Origin: Mesorhizobium sp. DCY119
GTDB taxonomy: Bacteria; Pseudomonadota; Alphaproteobacteria; Rhizobiales; Rhizobiaceae
Assembly: GCF_003590645.1 (NCBI RefSeq)
Contig: NZ_CP031834.1
Span: 558,001 to 622,000, forward strand
Direction: 5' to 3'
Length of the DNA stretch: 64,000 nucleotides
Shown here piece after piece: positions 25,828 through 35,390 of the stretch. A program made the translations under genes and the position numbers. The notes under the pieces are model-generated. The model was not told the origin of the DNA. It made no database searches and was given only the letters and a program-made list of their open reading frames with translations. Each line of letters begins with the position of its first letter. Within the stretch, counting starts at the first letter, position 1.

Positions 25828-26676
25828 TCAGGTCTCCCGGTCCTTGCGTTCCAGCGTATCCAGGAAGTCGACGAGCAGCTTGCCAACCAGTGGAGGCGCT
25901 TCGGCACTGGCGTCGAATACCGGATCGTAGGCAGAGATAGTCAGCCCGACGACCGGGATCAACCGCGCAACACCGCAGGCCATCAGCCGCAACTGGTCGG
26001 GGTTTGGGCCACCCGGCGTAGCGTAGCGGTTGGCCTGCAGGATATCCGGGTCGAGGACATCAAGGTCGAGATGCAGATGCGTGCGGCTGGCACCGGCAGC
26101 CTTCAGCCTGCCGACAGCGCCAGACGCCTGCGTGCACTCTGCGCGGATGACGGGCAGGCTTTCCAGAAGGCGTTTTTCGTCCGGATCGAGATCGCGGGCA
26201 TCGACCAGCAAGCAGCGCGAAGGGTCGATTGCCTGGAAACCGGGAATGGCATTCGCCATCGGGCGCCAGCACAGACCGAGCACGGTTGCCAGCGCCATGC
26301 CGTCGAGGAAGCCGAAGGTCGATGTCTCGGGCGTGTTGATATCGCCATGCTGGTCGGCCCAGATGATCGAATCGGCGCCGTCTCCGGCAACCGCGCCTGT
26401 CGTGGTCAGGCAGTTGCCGGAAAGCACGATCGGGAACCGCCCGGCGGCCTTGCTGGCCGCCACCCTGGCCGCGACGGCATGGCAGACGGCAAAACCGGTC
26501 GCGATCTCGCGCCCCTGCTCGTCGCCAACCTTGCCGATATCCTCAACCGTAATGTCGTGCCCGCTCAACGTCAGCGCTTCGACCAGTCCGCCGGCGATGA
26601 TAGCCTCAGGGCCCAGTCCGACGCCAGATTGATAATGGCCGCTGTCATAGGGTGCGAGGATGAGCGAAAGCTTCAT
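25828..26676 (-). CDS. Arginase/agmatinase-fold protein inside the his operon
   Basis: Ureohydrolase-fold protein of 282 residues. Two of the three metal-binding blocks are plain: [12 protein letters not shown] at about 106-117 (Asp108, His110, Asp112) and HLDLDVLDP at 202-210 (Asp204, Asp206). The first block, normally GGDHS with a metal-binding histidine, reads SGNCL at 86-90, so a cysteine stands where the histidine should be. It could be an arginase, agmatinase or formiminoglutamase relative with an altered metal site. It lies between hisA (ATGA overlap) and hisF, which suggests a link to histidine metabolism, but the substrate is unknown. Confidence 0.8.
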   Translation of the reverse strand: MKLSLILAPYDSGHYQSGVGLGPEAIIAGGLVEALTLSGHDITVEDIGKVGDEQGREIATGFAVCHAVAARVAASKAAGRFPIVLSGNCLTTTGAVAGDGADSIIWADQHGDINTPETSTFGFLDGMALATVLGLCWRPMANAIPGFQAIDPSRCLLVDARDLDPDEKRLLESLPVIRAECTQASGAVGRLKAAGASRTHLHLDLDVLDPDILQANRYATPGGPNPDQLRLMACGVARLIPVVGLTISAYDPVFDASAEAPPLVGKLLVDFLDTLERKDRET

Positions 26677-27416
26677 CGCCGGCTACCTTTCCCCGCTTTC
26701 AGAATTGTGAGCGCTTCCGCCGGGTCGATGCGGCCGTCATAGAGCGCGCGGCCGGAGATCGCGCCTTCGAGCTTTGTCGCATCGGGCATGGTCATGCGCA
26801 CGATGTCGGCGATCGAGGCGAGGCCGCCCGAGGCGATGACCGGAATGGAGACTGCTTCGGCAAGGTCGATGGTCGCATCCCAATTGATGCCGGTGAGAAT
26901 GCCGTCGCGGTCGATGTCGGTGTAGATGATCGCCGACACGCCAGCACCTTCGAATTTCTTTGCCAGCTCGATGACGCCCAGCGTCGAAGCCTCTGCCCAG
27001 CCCTCGACCGCGACCTTGCCGCCCTTGGCGTCGATGCCGACCGCAATCTTGCCCGGAAACTTCTTGCAGGCTTCGATGACCAGGCCGGGATCGCGCACGG
27101 CGACCGTGCCGAGGATGACGCGGGCAAGCCCCTTGGAAAGCCAACTCTCGATATGATCGAGCGTGCGGATGCCGCCGCCGAGCTGGACCGGATTTTTCGT
27201 CGCCTTGAGGATCGCCTCGACGGCCGCGCCATTGACGCTCTCGCCGGCGAAAGCGCCGTTGAGATCGACGACATGCAGCCACTCAAAACCCTGATCCTCG
27301 AAGGATTTTGCCTGGGCGGCGGGATCGGCGTTGTAGACGGTGGCCTGATCCATGTCGCCGAGCTTCAGGCGAACGCACTGGCCGTCTTTCAGGTCGATGG
27401 CGGGAAAGAGGATCAT
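26673..27416 (-). CDS. hisA: ProFAR isomerase HisA
   Basis: TIM-barrel isomerase of 247 residues converting ProFAR to PRFAR, the step before HisHF. It starts [17 protein letters not shown], with the first catalytic aspartate (Asp8). The second catalytic aspartate is in the [12 protein letters not shown] stretch. The ATG at 27416 is chosen because it overlaps the hisH stop as ATGA and GGAAG precedes it; an ATG 3 codons upstream is less likely. The 3' end overlaps the arginase-fold gene by 4 bp. Confidence 0.97.
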   Translation of the reverse strand: MILFPAIDLKDGQCVRLKLGDMDQATVYNADPAAQAKSFEDQGFEWLHVVDLNGAFAGESVNGAAVEAILKATKNPVQLGGGIRTLDHIESWLSKGLARVILGTVAVRDPGLVIEACKKFPGKIAVGIDAKGGKVAVEGWAEASTLGVIELAKKFEGAGVSAIIYTDIDRDGILTGINWDATIDLAEAVSIPVIASGGLASIADIVRMTMPDATKLEGAISGRALYDGRIDPAEALTILKAGKGSRR

Positions 27417-28063
27417 GGCTTCCATTTCAGAAAATTGGTGATCAGGGCAAGGCCGAGCGCCTGGCTCTTCTCGGGATGGAACTGCGTGCCGGCCATGTTG
27501 TCGCGCGCGACCGCGGCGGTGACCGGACCGCCGTAGTCGGCAACGGCCAGCACCTGGTCCGGCTTGGTCGCATCGAGATGGTAGGAATGGACGAAATAGG
27601 CATGCAGACCGCCCTCTCCCGTCCGGATTCCGTCAAACAGCGGATGCGAATGTTTCACGTGAATCGTGTTCCAGCCGATCTGCGGGATCTTCAATGCCGG
27701 GTCGGACGGGGTGATTTCCTTCACGTCGCCGGCGATCCAGCCGAAGCCGTGGGTGATCGTCTTTTCGAGACCACGCTCGGACATCAGCTGCATGCCGACG
27801 CAGATGCCGAGAAACGGCCTCGCCTGTTTTATCGCGACCTCATCGATGGCTTCAGTCATGCCCGGCACTGCGTCGAGCCCGGCGCGGCAATCGGCATAGG
27901 CGCCGACGCCCGGCAGCACGATGCGGTCGGCGGTGCGGACGCGCTCGGCATCGGCCGTCAGGTCGATCTCGGCGGCAATCCCCGCCTCGCGCGCGGCGCG
28001 TTCGAATGCCTTGGTGGCCGAGCGGAGATTGCCCGACCCGTAATCGATGATGGCAACACGCAT
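27413..28063 (-). CDS. hisH: Imidazole glycerol phosphate synthase glutaminase subunit HisH
   Basis: Class I glutamine amidotransferase of 216 residues that supplies ammonia to HisF. The nucleophile elbow is [11 protein letters not shown], with the catalytic cysteine near 88. The His-x-Glu pair is in [10 protein letters not shown] near 195. The sequence [11 protein letters not shown] and the YFVHSYH motif are typical of HisH. It is coupled to hisA by a 4-bp overlap and follows the DUF2628 gene by 1 base. A parS-like sequence lies within the coding region at 27651-27666. Confidence 0.97.
   Translation of the reverse strand: MRVAIIDYGSGNLRSATKAFERAAREAGIAAEIDLTADAERVRTADRIVLPGVGAYADCRAGLDAVPGMTEAIDEVAIKQARPFLGICVGMQLMSERGLEKTITHGFGWIAGDVKEITPSDPALKIPQIGWNTIHVKHSHPLFDGIRTGEGGLHAYFVHSYHLDATKPDQVLAVADYGGPVTAAVARDNMAGTQFHPEKSQALGLALITNFLKWKP
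27651..27666. promoter_or_regulatory. Degenerate parS-like site inside hisH
   Basis: TGTTTCACGTGAATCG matches 14 of 16 positions of the parS consensus TGTTTCACGTGAAACA. On the coding strand it encodes IHVKH of HisH. It lies about 15 kb on the other side of oriC from the main parS cluster. Two mismatches in the right half make ParB binding doubtful. Confidence 0.35.
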
Positions 28064-28064
28064 G

Positions 28065-28550
28065 TCAGGCTTTTCCGGGATATTGAACGAGGCCTAGCGC
28101 CGGTGCAGGTCGCGAAAGCGCATGGGGCGAGGCAACCGCGACGGGACGGGCAATCTCCTCGGCCTCGGCAGTCTCGCCGCTCGCAGCCTGTGTGAGATAG
28201 CGTATCTCGGCGTCAGATATATCATCGGCCTCGACAGCGCCCCATTCGCGCCAACCCCGGCGGCGAAGAGCTGCAATGCGCAGCGCCGGCCCTTCCAGGC
28301 CGACAAAGATCGAGACGAGCACCGACAGCAGCGACCCGGTCACGCCGAAGCCTGCGACTTCGCCAAGCGCTGCCAACGCCAGCGCGGCAGCGAATGCAAA
28401 CGCGGCTTCGATCCAGAGACGGTGCCAGAGCAGCCAGATCGGGGGCACGAGAAAGGCAAAAACCGCAAACCTGTCGCGGACGAAGACGGCCTTGTCGGAT
28501 ACCTCGCCGCGCCCCTTGAGCGGCGGCTCCATGACGACATAAGTGCTCAT
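28065..28550 (-). CDS. DUF2628 membrane protein in the his operon
   Basis: Protein of 161 residues with a DUF2628 core: hydrophobic segments at about 30-50 ([19 protein letters not shown]) and 52-83, with a soluble C-terminal part rich in Ala, Glu and Pro. The function is unknown. It is regularly found between hisB and hisH in Rhizobiales and is 1 base from hisH here, so it is cotranscribed with the histidine genes without any known role in the pathway. An inner-membrane location is inferred from the hydrophobic segments. Confidence 0.85.
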   Translation of the reverse strand: MSTYVVMEPPLKGRGEVSDKAVFVRDRFAVFAFLVPPIWLLWHRLWIEAAFAFAAALALAALGEVAGFGVTGSLLSVLVSIFVGLEGPALRIAALRRRGWREWGAVEADDISDAEIRYLTQAASGETAEAEEIARPVAVASPHALSRPAPALGLVQYPGKA

Positions 28551-28555
28551 CGGCG

Positions 28556-29155
28556 TCAGCCTTTCAGCGAACCTTTGGTGGAAGGAACCGCGTCTGGCTG
28601 GCGCGGGTCGCGCTCGAGAGCCGTCCGCAACGCACGCGCCACAGCCTTGAAGCAGGTCTCGGCGATGTGGTGGTTGTTGGCGCCGTAATGATTGGTGACA
28701 TGCAGCGTGATGCCGGCATTCTGCGACAGAGCCTGGAAGAATTCGCGCACCAGTTCGGTGTCGAAAGTGCCGATCTTCGGCGCCGAGAACTTTACGTCCC
28801 AGACAAGGAACGGCCGGCCCGAAACATCGATTGCAGCCCGCGTCAGCGTCTCGTCCATGGCAAGGTCGATCGACGCATAGCGCATGATGCCTCGACGCTC
28901 GCCGAGCGCCTTCGCCAGAGCCTGGCCGATGACGATGCCGGTGTCCTCGACCGTGTGGTGGTCGTCGATATGCAGGTCGCCCTTGGCCTTAACCGTCATG
29001 TCGATCAGCGAATGGCGCGAAAGCTGGTCAAGCATATGGTCGAAGAAGCCGACGCCCGTCGACATATCGGAGCGGCCGGTGCCGTCGATATCGAGGGAAA
29101 CGGCGATCTCCGTTTCGCGGGTCTTGCGGCTGACTTCGGCGGCACGCTTGCTCAT
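28556..29155 (-). CDS. hisB: Imidazoleglycerol-phosphate dehydratase
   Basis: Manganese-dependent dehydratase of 199 residues converting imidazole glycerol phosphate to imidazole acetol phosphate. The metal-binding histidine clusters [16 protein letters not shown] and [12 protein letters not shown] are present, and later [11 protein letters not shown] and [12 protein letters not shown]-like stretches. It is the single-domain form, without the phosphatase of the enteric HisB. The ATG at 29155 has AAGGAA upstream and gives the standard length. It is the first gene of the operon hisB-DUF2628-hisH-hisA-arginase-like-hisF-hisE-coaA and is divergent from hslV. Confidence 0.97.
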   Translation of the reverse strand: MSKRAAEVSRKTRETEIAVSLDIDGTGRSDMSTGVGFFDHMLDQLSRHSLIDMTVKAKGDLHIDDHHTVEDTGIVIGQALAKALGERRGIMRYASIDLAMDETLTRAAIDVSGRPFLVWDVKFSAPKIGTFDTELVREFFQALSQNAGITLHVTNHYGANNHHIAETCFKAVARALRTALERDPRQPDAVPSTKGSLKG

Positions 29156-29348
29156 GGAGCGGTTCCTTGCATTCAGAAAACGTGAGCCTTCTAACAGCAT
29201 GCTGCCACGATTTCCAGTTGGCACGACGCGTGTGTTGCGGCGCGTCTCGTGGGGATTTGCAATCATGCGGCCTATGCATACATATGGCGAAACAAACCTC
29301 GTACCGCGCCGATTGCCTTAAAGGGATGGCGCGCAATCGGAGCTGAAT

Positions 29349-29897
29349 ATGTCGAATGAATTGACGATGCACGCCACAACGATCGTGACCGTGCGCAAGG
29401 GCGGCAAGGTGGTGATCGCCGGCGACGGCCAGGTGAGCCTTGGCCAGACCATCATGAAGGGCAATGCCAAGAAGGTGCGCCGGCTCGGCAAGGGCAATGT
29501 CATTGCCGGCTTCGCCGGCGCCACGGCTGACGCCTTCACCCTGCTCGAACGCCTCGAAGCCAAGCTCGAACAATATCCCGACCAGCTGACTCGCGCCTGC
29601 GTCGAGCTTGCCAAGGACTGGCGCACCGACCGCTATCTGCGCCGGCTGGAAGCGATGATGCTGGTTGCCGACAAGAATGTCTCGCTGGCGCTGACCGGCA
29701 CCGGCGACGTGCTGGAGCCGGAATATGGCGTGATGGCGATCGGCTCGGGCGGCAATTACGCGCTGGCCGCGGCCCGCGCGCTGATGGACACCGACAAGGA
29801 CGCCGAGGAGATCGCCCGCAAGGCGATGGAGATCGCCGCCGACATCTGCGTCTACACCAACCACAGCTTCGTCATCGAAACGCTCGATGCCGCCTGA
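29349..29897 (+). CDS. hslV: ATP-dependent protease peptidase subunit HslV
   Basis: Proteasome-like peptidase of 182 residues that forms a double hexamer with HslU. The catalytic threonine is the first of [10 protein letters not shown], at residue 10, so a propeptide MSNELTMHA must be removed; the E. coli protein has only the initiator methionine there. [10 protein letters not shown] and [14 protein letters not shown] are family signatures. The ATG at 29349 has GGAG 6 bases upstream; the second ATG (codon 7) would leave a propeptide of three residues. The gene overlaps the next one by 11 bases. HslU is encoded 2.2 kb downstream. Confidence 0.96.
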   Translation: MSNELTMHATTIVTVRKGGKVVIAGDGQVSLGQTIMKGNAKKVRRLGKGNVIAGFAGATADAFTLLERLEAKLEQYPDQLTRACVELAKDWRTDRYLRRLEAMMLVADKNVSLALTGTGDVLEPEYGVMAIGSGGNYALAAARALMDTDKDAEEIARKAMEIAADICVYTNHSFVIETLDAA

Positions 29898-30408
29898 GGC
29901 GCAGCCCCGCTACAGCTTCCGTCCGGTGGTCGAGGCAGATTTGCCGATGATCGCCGGCTGGCTGCGGCAACCGCATGTCGCCGAGTGGTGGGACGATGCT
30001 GAAGACGAGATCGCCTCGATCCGCGAGCATATCGACAGCATATCGGTCGAGCCGCTGATCGTTGAGCTGAACGGCAAGCCGATCGGCTATCTGCAAAGCT
30101 ACGATCCGCATCTCGAGGACGACCATCCCTATCAGGACCAGCCATTCGGCACGCTTGGGCTCGACCTTTCCATCGGCAGGCCGGAGCTTGTCGGCATGGG
30201 TCATGGTTCGGCACTTTTGCGGCAGTTCGTGGAAGAGCTGTTCGAGGAAGGCACGCCGCGCGTGATCATCGACCCGGACCCGGCCAACAAAAGGGCCATT
30301 CGCGCCTATGAGAAGGCCGGTTTTCGCGCCTTCGACACACGGATCTCGATCTATGGTCCGGCCCTGATGATGGCGATCGACGCCGATGACTGGAACGAGG
30401 ACGCATGA
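29887..30408 (+). CDS. GNAT acetyltransferase, AAC(6')-like
   Basis: N-acetyltransferase of 173 residues resembling the aminoglycoside 6'-N-acetyltransferase group. It begins with [23 protein letters not shown] and carries WWDD. The acetyl-CoA region is [15 protein letters not shown], and [18 protein letters not shown] follows. Chromosomal members often act on siderophore parts, polyamines or unknown amines, so drug resistance should not be assumed. It overlaps hslV by 11 bases and the DUF2585 gene by 4, placing it in the hslV-hslU operon. Confidence 0.85.
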   Translation: MPPEAQPRYSFRPVVEADLPMIAGWLRQPHVAEWWDDAEDEIASIREHIDSISVEPLIVELNGKPIGYLQSYDPHLEDDHPYQDQPFGTLGLDLSIGRPELVGMGHGSALLRQFVEELFEEGTPRVIIDPDPANKRAIRAYEKAGFRAFDTRISIYGPALMMAIDADDWNEDA

Positions 30409-31004
30409 CCGCTTCGGCAGGGCAGAAAAAAGACGCTTTTCACCTGTCCTGGCAGGCTGGCGTCGCGATCGCAGCAGCGCTGATCATCGCGCAGGCGGTG
30501 ATCCTCTATGGGATGGGCCGGGTGCCGATCTGCGAATGTGGCTATGTAAAGCTCTGGCACGGTGTCGTGCAGAGTTCCGAGAATTCGCAGCATATCAGCG
30601 ACTGGTACACCTTCTCGCACATCATCCACGGCTTCCTGTTTTATGCGCTTGCCTGGCTGGTGCTGCCCGGACGGTCGATCTGGATAAGGCTGGCGCTGGC
30701 CATTGTCGTGGAAGGCGCCTGGGAGCTCCTGGAAAACAGCGACTTCATCATCAACCGCTACCGGGAAGGCACGATCTCGCTCGACTATTACGGCGACAGC
30801 ATCATCAATTCAGTATCGGATACGCTGGCGATGGTGCTGGGCTTTGTCATGGCGCGGCGCCTGCCCGTATGGAGCATCGTCGTCCTAGCGCTGATCTTCG
30901 AAATCGGGGTCGGTTATCTCATCCGGGACAATTTGACACTCAATGTAATCATGCTGGTCCATCCTTTCGAGGTGATCAAGCAGTGGCAGGCGGGGGCCAT
31001 CTAG
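30405..31004 (+). CDS. DUF2585 (UPF0314) membrane protein
   Basis: Integral membrane protein of 199 residues with about five hydrophobic segments: near 18-38, 66-84, 88-106, 133-150 and 155-175. The conserved acid and polar run [16 protein letters not shown] lies between segments and may form a metal or active site. CECGYVKLW near 45 carries two conserved cysteines. The family is widespread in alphaproteobacteria and has no known function. It is coupled to the GNAT gene by an ATGA overlap and lies between hslV and hslU, as in relatives. Confidence 0.85.
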   Translation: MTASAGQKKDAFHLSWQAGVAIAAALIIAQAVILYGMGRVPICECGYVKLWHGVVQSSENSQHISDWYTFSHIIHGFLFYALAWLVLPGRSIWIRLALAIVVEGAWELLENSDFIINRYREGTISLDYYGDSIINSVSDTLAMVLGFVMARRLPVWSIVVLALIFEIGVGYLIRDNLTLNVIMLVHPFEVIKQWQAGAI

Positions 31005-31008
31005 ACCT

Positions 31009-32076
31009 ATGAACACGCTTTCCAAATCGCCGGACATTTCCATCTCGAACGCAGCGCTGCTCGCGGCGATAGAACGCGGCCTTGTGACGGCCGACCAGGC
31101 GCAAGGGCTGCGCGATCTGGAAAGGACGAGAGCCGCCGCCCTCGACGTCGAGCCGCAGGATGACGAAAAGTTCCGTTTCATCAGCGGGTTCAGCGATATC
31201 TTCGTGACGATCGGCCTCGGCCTGTTCCTCGGCGCTCTGGGCTACTTCTCCATCGAATTCATCGGCGGCGTCGGCATGTGTGTCGTCATCGCGGTGGCGA
31301 ACTGGCTGCTTGCAGAATATTTCACCCGCAAGCGGCGCATGGCGCTGCCGAGCATCGTGCTGCTTCTGGCTTTCGCGGCAGCGGTGTTTGGGGCCGTCGC
31401 CTTGGCCCTGGATCCGAGGCTGGGCTTCGGTTCAGCGTTTGCCGACGATACCGGCTGGCCAATCGTCGTGGCCGGGCTCGTCACTGCCGGCGCCACTGCG
31501 CTGCACTACTGGCGTTTTCGCGTGCCGATCACAGTGGCAGCCGGGGTCGCGGCTCTGGTTGCCGCCGCTGTCGGGCTTGTCTTCATCGCTGCTCCCGATC
31601 TCATTGCACAGATCGCCAAGCCGTTGCTGCTCGTCTGCGGGCTTGCGGTGTTCGCGCTCGCCATGCGCTTCGACCTGAGCGATCCGCAACGCCAGACCCG
31701 GCGCACCGACATCGCCTTCTGGCTGCACATGCTGGCTGCTCCGCTGATCGTCCATCCGCTCGTCAGCGGCCTGGTCGGCCAAGGCGGCCCCGAGGCCATT
31801 TCGGCCTGGAGCATCCTTGCGATCTTCATCGGCCTCGCATTCGTCGCCGTGCTGGTCGACAGGCGCGCCATTCTCGTCTCGGGCCTGTCCTATGCCGGCT
31901 TTGCCTTCGGTTCGCTGGTCGTCAAGGCGGGACTGTCGGACAGCGTCGTGCCGCTGACCATGCTGGTGCTCGGTGCGCTGGTGCTCCTGCTAAGCGCCGG
32001 TTGGCATACGCTGCGCCGCACTCTTCTGTCCCGGCTGCCGGACGCCCTTGCGGGCCGGCTTCCGGCTCATACATAA
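31009..32076 (+). CDS. Multi-span membrane protein of unknown function
   Basis: Protein of 355 residues. The first 65 or so are soluble and Ala-rich, including [19 protein letters not shown], which looks like the short helical head of DUF2157-type proteins. About ten membrane segments follow (from [18 protein letters not shown] at 66 to the C-terminus). I recognise no catalytic motif. It starts 4 bases after the DUF2585 stop and ends 25 bases before hslU, so it is part of the hslV-hslU transcript. An inner-membrane location is clear; the function is not. Confidence 0.8.
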   Translation: MNTLSKSPDISISNAALLAAIERGLVTADQAQGLRDLERTRAAALDVEPQDDEKFRFISGFSDIFVTIGLGLFLGALGYFSIEFIGGVGMCVVIAVANWLLAEYFTRKRRMALPSIVLLLAFAAAVFGAVALALDPRLGFGSAFADDTGWPIVVAGLVTAGATALHYWRFRVPITVAAGVAALVAAAVGLVFIAAPDLIAQIAKPLLLVCGLAVFALAMRFDLSDPQRQTRRTDIAFWLHMLAAPLIVHPLVSGLVGQGGPEAISAWSILAIFIGLAFVAVLVDRRAILVSGLSYAGFAFGSLVVKAGLSDSVVPLTMLVLGALVLLLSAGWHTLRRTLLSRLPDALAGRLPAHT

Positions 32077-32101
32077 GCAAAAACAAAACCGAGTATCCAA
32101 T

Positions 32102-33412
32102 ATGTCAAATTTTTCCCCCCGCGAGATCGTTTCCGAACTCGATCGTTTCATCATCGGCCAGAAGGACGCCAAGCGCGCCGTGGCCATCGCATTGCGCAAT
32201 CGCTGGCGCCGCCAGCAGCTCGAAGGCAACATGCGCGAAGAGGTGATGCCCAAGAACATCCTGATGATCGGGCCGACCGGCGTCGGCAAGACCGAGATTT
32301 CGCGCCGTCTCGCAAGGCTGGCCGGCGCGCCCTTCATCAAGGTCGAGGCAACCAAGTTTACCGAAGTCGGCTATGTCGGCCGCGATGTCGAGCAGATCAT
32401 CCGTGACCTCGTCGAGACCGCGATCGGCATCGTGCGTGAAAAGATGCGCGAAGACGTCAAGGCGCGCGCGCATCTCAATGCCGAGGAGCGCGTGCTTGAG
32501 GCGCTGGTTGGCAAGACGGCGAGCCCGGCCACCCGTGACAGCTTCCGCAAGAAGCTGCGCGACGGCGAGCTCGACGACAAGGAGATCGAGGTCGAGGTTG
32601 CCGACACCGGAACCGGCGGCATGCCGGGCTTCGAGATTCCGGGCATGCCCGGCGCCAATATCGGCGTGATGAACATCAACGACATGCTGTCCAAGGCCAT
32701 GGGCCAGACGCGGACCAAGACGCGCAAGACCACGGTCAAGGAGTCCTACGAGCTGCTGATCGCCGACGAATCCGACAAGCTGCTCGACCAGGACGAGGTC
32801 GTGCGCAAGGCGCTGGAATCGGCCGAGAATGACGGCATCGTCTTCCTCGACGAGATCGACAAGATCGCCGCCAGGAGCGACATTTCCGGTGGCCCGTCCC
32901 GCGAAGGCGTGCAGCGCGACCTGCTGCCGCTGGTCGAGGGCACGACGGTTTCGACCAAATATGGACCGGTGAAGACCGACCATATCCTGTTCATCGCGTC
33001 GGGCGCGTTCCATGTTTCCAAGCCCTCCGACCTGCTGCCGGAGCTTCAGGGCCGCCTGCCGATCCGTGTCGAGCTGCGGGCTCTGGAAAAGGACGATTTC
33101 CGGCGCATCCTGACCGAGACGGAGGCCAGCCTGATCAAGCAGTATATCGCGCTGATGGGCACCGAAGGCGTGACGCTCGAATTCACCGACGATGCGATTG
33201 ATGCGCTGGCCGGAATTGCGGTCGACCTCAACGCCAGCGTCGAGAATATCGGCGCGCGGCGCCTGCAGACCGTGATGGAGCGCGTGCTGGACGAAATCTC
33301 CTACACCGCTCCCGATCAGTCGGGCACCTCGGTGAAGATCGACGCCGCCTATGTCGAGAAGCATGTCGGCGATCTGTCGCGGAACACGGATTTGTCGCGA
33401 TTCATCCTTTAA
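32102..33412 (+). CDS. hslU: ATP-dependent protease ATPase subunit HslU
   Basis: AAA+ unfoldase of 436 residues that feeds substrates into HslV. The P-loop GPTGVGKT is at 57-64, the pore motif GYVGRD near 90, and Walker [12 protein letters not shown] near 246-256. The I-domain lies between about 110 and 230. The C-terminus ends DLSRFIL, the tail that inserts into HslV to switch it on. The ATG at 32102 gives the standard start [17 protein letters not shown]; a longer frame upstream runs into the previous gene. The ribosome site is weak (only GAG at -11). A terminator follows. Confidence 0.97.
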   Translation: MSNFSPREIVSELDRFIIGQKDAKRAVAIALRNRWRRQQLEGNMREEVMPKNILMIGPTGVGKTEISRRLARLAGAPFIKVEATKFTEVGYVGRDVEQIIRDLVETAIGIVREKMREDVKARAHLNAEERVLEALVGKTASPATRDSFRKKLRDGELDDKEIEVEVADTGTGGMPGFEIPGMPGANIGVMNINDMLSKAMGQTRTKTRKTTVKESYELLIADESDKLLDQDEVVRKALESAENDGIVFLDEIDKIAARSDISGGPSREGVQRDLLPLVEGTTVSTKYGPVKTDHILFIASGAFHVSKPSDLLPELQGRLPIRVELRALEKDDFRRILTETEASLIKQYIALMGTEGVTLEFTDDAIDALAGIAVDLNASVENIGARRLQTVMERVLDEISYTAPDQSGTSVKIDAAYVEKHVGDLSRNTDLSRFIL

Positions 33413-33440
33413 GGATCGGTCCAAAGGTCCCACACAATGG

Positions 33441-33470
33441 AAAAGCGCTCGACTCGGTCGAGCGCTTTTT
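33441..33470 (+). terminator. Rho-independent terminator after hslU
   Basis: AAAAGCGCTCGA and TCGAGCGCTTTT form a perfect 12-base stem with a 5-base loop and end in TTTTTCT. It closes the hslV-hslU unit 28 bases after the stop codon. Confidence 0.95.
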
Positions 33471-33512
33471 CTAATTTGCCGGACTGATGGCTATCGAAGG
33501 TTGCGGAAACGC

Positions 33513-34469
33513 ATGAAAATCTCGTCTCTCCTGGCGTTTCCGGTTCTGGCCTACCTGGCCTTGCCAGCCCAAGCGCAAACGCTTGTGCCGCCGGGAAACC
33601 GCAACGCCGAACAGCCGACGGTACCGGGCGCCTCGTCCAAGCGCACCAAGGCCGGCAAGACCAGCTTCGACGCCAAGTACCGCAAGGTCTATGCGCTGTT
33701 CAAGAATGACAGCGCGCTGCGGGCTAAGATCCGCGAGACGGCATCCGCCTACAGGATCGACCCGATGCACATCGTCGGAGCGCTGGTCGGCGAGCACACC
33801 TACAATGTCGACGCCTATGACCGCCTGCAGACCTATTATGTGAAGGCGGCGGCCTATCTCAACAACGGCATCAGCTTCACCTACAAAGGCGAAGACGTCA
33901 CCGATTTCATCCAGCGGCCCGAATTTGCCGGCTGCGCCAGCAAGACCGACAGCTACGATCTGTGGGAATGCCGCGAGAACGTCTGGAACCGCCAGTTCCG
34001 CGGCAAGACGGTGGGTGGCAAGAGCTATCCCAACGACCGTTTCAGCGCCACCTTCTTCCAGCCCTTCTATGCCGGCCAGACATTCGGCCTTGGCCAGCTC
34101 AATCCGCTGACGGCACTTCAGGTGAGCGATCTCGTCCACCGGGTTTCGGGACTGCCGAAGCTCGATGCCGCGCGGCCGGGCCAGGTCTATGAAACGATCA
34201 TGGACCCGGACCTGACCTTGCCTTATGTCGCCGCCGTCGTGAAAACGTCGATCGACGCCTATCGCAATATTGCCGGCTTCGACATTTCGAAGAATCCGGG
34301 AATAACCGCGACCTTGTACAATATCGGCAACCCGGAAGCGCGCGCCTATGCGCTGAAAGCGGAAAACCAGAAGCGGCAGAGCGAAGGCCAGGAAGCCAAG
34401 TTTCCAGAAGAAAATTATTACGGCTGGCTGGTCAACGACAAGCTGCCGGAATTGCAGGCGCTTTTCTAG
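33513..34469 (+). CDS. DUF1402 periplasmic protein, possibly lytic-transglycosylase-like
   Basis: Exported protein of 318 residues with a signal peptide of about 22 residues (KISSLLAFPVLAYLALPAQAQ). The family is DUF1402, without assigned function. Two stretches resemble the lysozyme-like SLT fold: a lone glutamate, Glu94, in ALVGEHTYNVDA where SLT enzymes have the catalytic Glu, and FGLGQLNPLTAL (about 191-202) where they have GLMQLMPATA. A role in peptidoglycan cleavage is therefore an inference. It has its own start region behind the hslU terminator, with GGAAACGC before the ATG. Cys pairs near CASK and WECREN may form a disulfide. Confidence 0.82.
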   Translation: MKISSLLAFPVLAYLALPAQAQTLVPPGNRNAEQPTVPGASSKRTKAGKTSFDAKYRKVYALFKNDSALRAKIRETASAYRIDPMHIVGALVGEHTYNVDAYDRLQTYYVKAAAYLNNGISFTYKGEDVTDFIQRPEFAGCASKTDSYDLWECRENVWNRQFRGKTVGGKSYPNDRFSATFFQPFYAGQTFGLGQLNPLTALQVSDLVHRVSGLPKLDAARPGQVYETIMDPDLTLPYVAAVVKTSIDAYRNIAGFDISKNPGITATLYNIGNPEARAYALKAENQKRQSEGQEAKFPEENYYGWLVNDKLPELQALF

Positions 34470-34482
34470 CCGACGCCGAAGA

Positions 34483-34851
34483 TCAGCGCCGTCGCCCGCG
34501 AGCGGCTTTCAGTTGCGCGGTGAGGTTCAGGATATCGTCCTCACCGATCCGGTTTATCGAACGGGCCAGCAGATTGGCGAGTTCGGTCGCTGCTGGAGAC
34601 AGCCCCGATGTATCGATCACCACGCGCGGATGCGACGTTTCGGCCAGACGCTGCAGATCCTCGGCGTCATCCCAGATGATGTTGAAATAGCCGATGATCT
34701 TCTGGATAAGAGCCCAGGTCGGGGTTCCGCGCCTGCCATGCTCGAGTGCGGAGAGATAGGCGGCACTCACGCCGAGGGCTGCGGCCATTTCCTTCTGGCT
34801 GACGCCTCTTTCGTCGCGCAGCGCGCGCAGCCTTTCACCAAGCGGCGTCAT
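34483..34851 (-). CDS. XRE-family helix-turn-helix regulator
   Basis: DNA-binding protein of 122 residues. The Cro/C1-type HTH spans about 5-60, with LRALRDERGVSQKEMAAALGV and the recognition part SAAYLSALEHGRRG. The rest is a short helical tail ending in basic residues (KAARGRRR). The ATG at 34851 overlaps the stop of the Smr gene by 4 bp, so it is the last gene of the timA-mltA-smr-HTH operon. The targets are unknown. An antisense-long frame could extend it at the N-terminus, but this would run through the Smr gene and is rejected. Confidence 0.88.
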   Translation of the reverse strand: MTPLGERLRALRDERGVSQKEMAAALGVSAAYLSALEHGRRGTPTWALIQKIIGYFNIIWDDAEDLQRLAETSHPRVVIDTSGLSPAATELANLLARSINRIGEDDILNLTAQLKAARGRRR

Positions 34852-35390
34852 GATTTCGGCACCGCATGACGGCGAAGCCTTATGTAGAGCGCGCCCGAGC
34901 CGCCGTGGTTGCGGGCGGCATGGTCGTGACTGCTTACAAACATGCGAAAAGGCGGTGTCATCAGCCAGGCCGGCACGGCGCGGCGCAGCACGCCCTCGCC
35001 GCCGGAAGACGAACCCTTGCCGGTGATAACCAGGACGTAGCGCACACCGCCGGCATAGGCGCGGGTCAGGAAGGAAAGCAGCAGCGAATAGGCCTGATCC
35101 TGCGTCAGGCCGTGCAGATCGACCCTGCCCTCGATCGGCAGGCGGCCCTTGGCAATCTTGTCGTGGGTCGGCGCATCGAAGGAATGCGTGACGGTCTGGC
35201 GCGGCTTGGCTGGTGTTGGAGCTGCCGGCTTGGCGACCGGTTTGTCCATGGCCATCGCCTGTTCCATGGTCATCGGCTCCGGCGACGGTTCTTGCACGCC
35301 CACCTTGCCTTTGAGCGGCTTGGCCGAGCGCGCGACCAGGTTCCAGAGGACACGGTCCTCGTCGCTGAGTTTTTTGCCGCGCCCGCTCAT
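34848..35390 (-). CDS. Smr-domain protein (MutS2 C-terminal type endonuclease)
   Basis: Protein of 180 residues with a variable N-terminus and a C-terminal Smr domain from about 90. The signatures VDLHGLTQDQA and VLVITGKG are present, with a conserved His-rich part SSHDHAARNHGGSGALYI. Stand-alone Smr proteins such as SmrA/YdaL have DNA-nicking activity, and some Smr-domain proteins cut mRNA at collided ribosomes, so a nuclease role is likely, with the target open. It overlaps mltA and the HTH gene by 4 bp each. Confidence 0.9.
   Translation of the reverse strand: MSGRGKKLSDEDRVLWNLVARSAKPLKGKVGVQEPSPEPMTMEQAMAMDKPVAKPAAPTPAKPRQTVTHSFDAPTHDKIAKGRLPIEGRVDLHGLTQDQAYSLLLSFLTRAYAGGVRYVLVITGKGSSSGGEGVLRRAVPAWLMTPPFRMFVSSHDHAARNHGGSGALYIRLRRHAVPKS

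Noticed and set aside
29887-30408. Aminoglycoside resistance gene
   Set aside because: The AAC(6')-like similarity is at family level only and the gene sits in a core operon; a resistance role is not supported.
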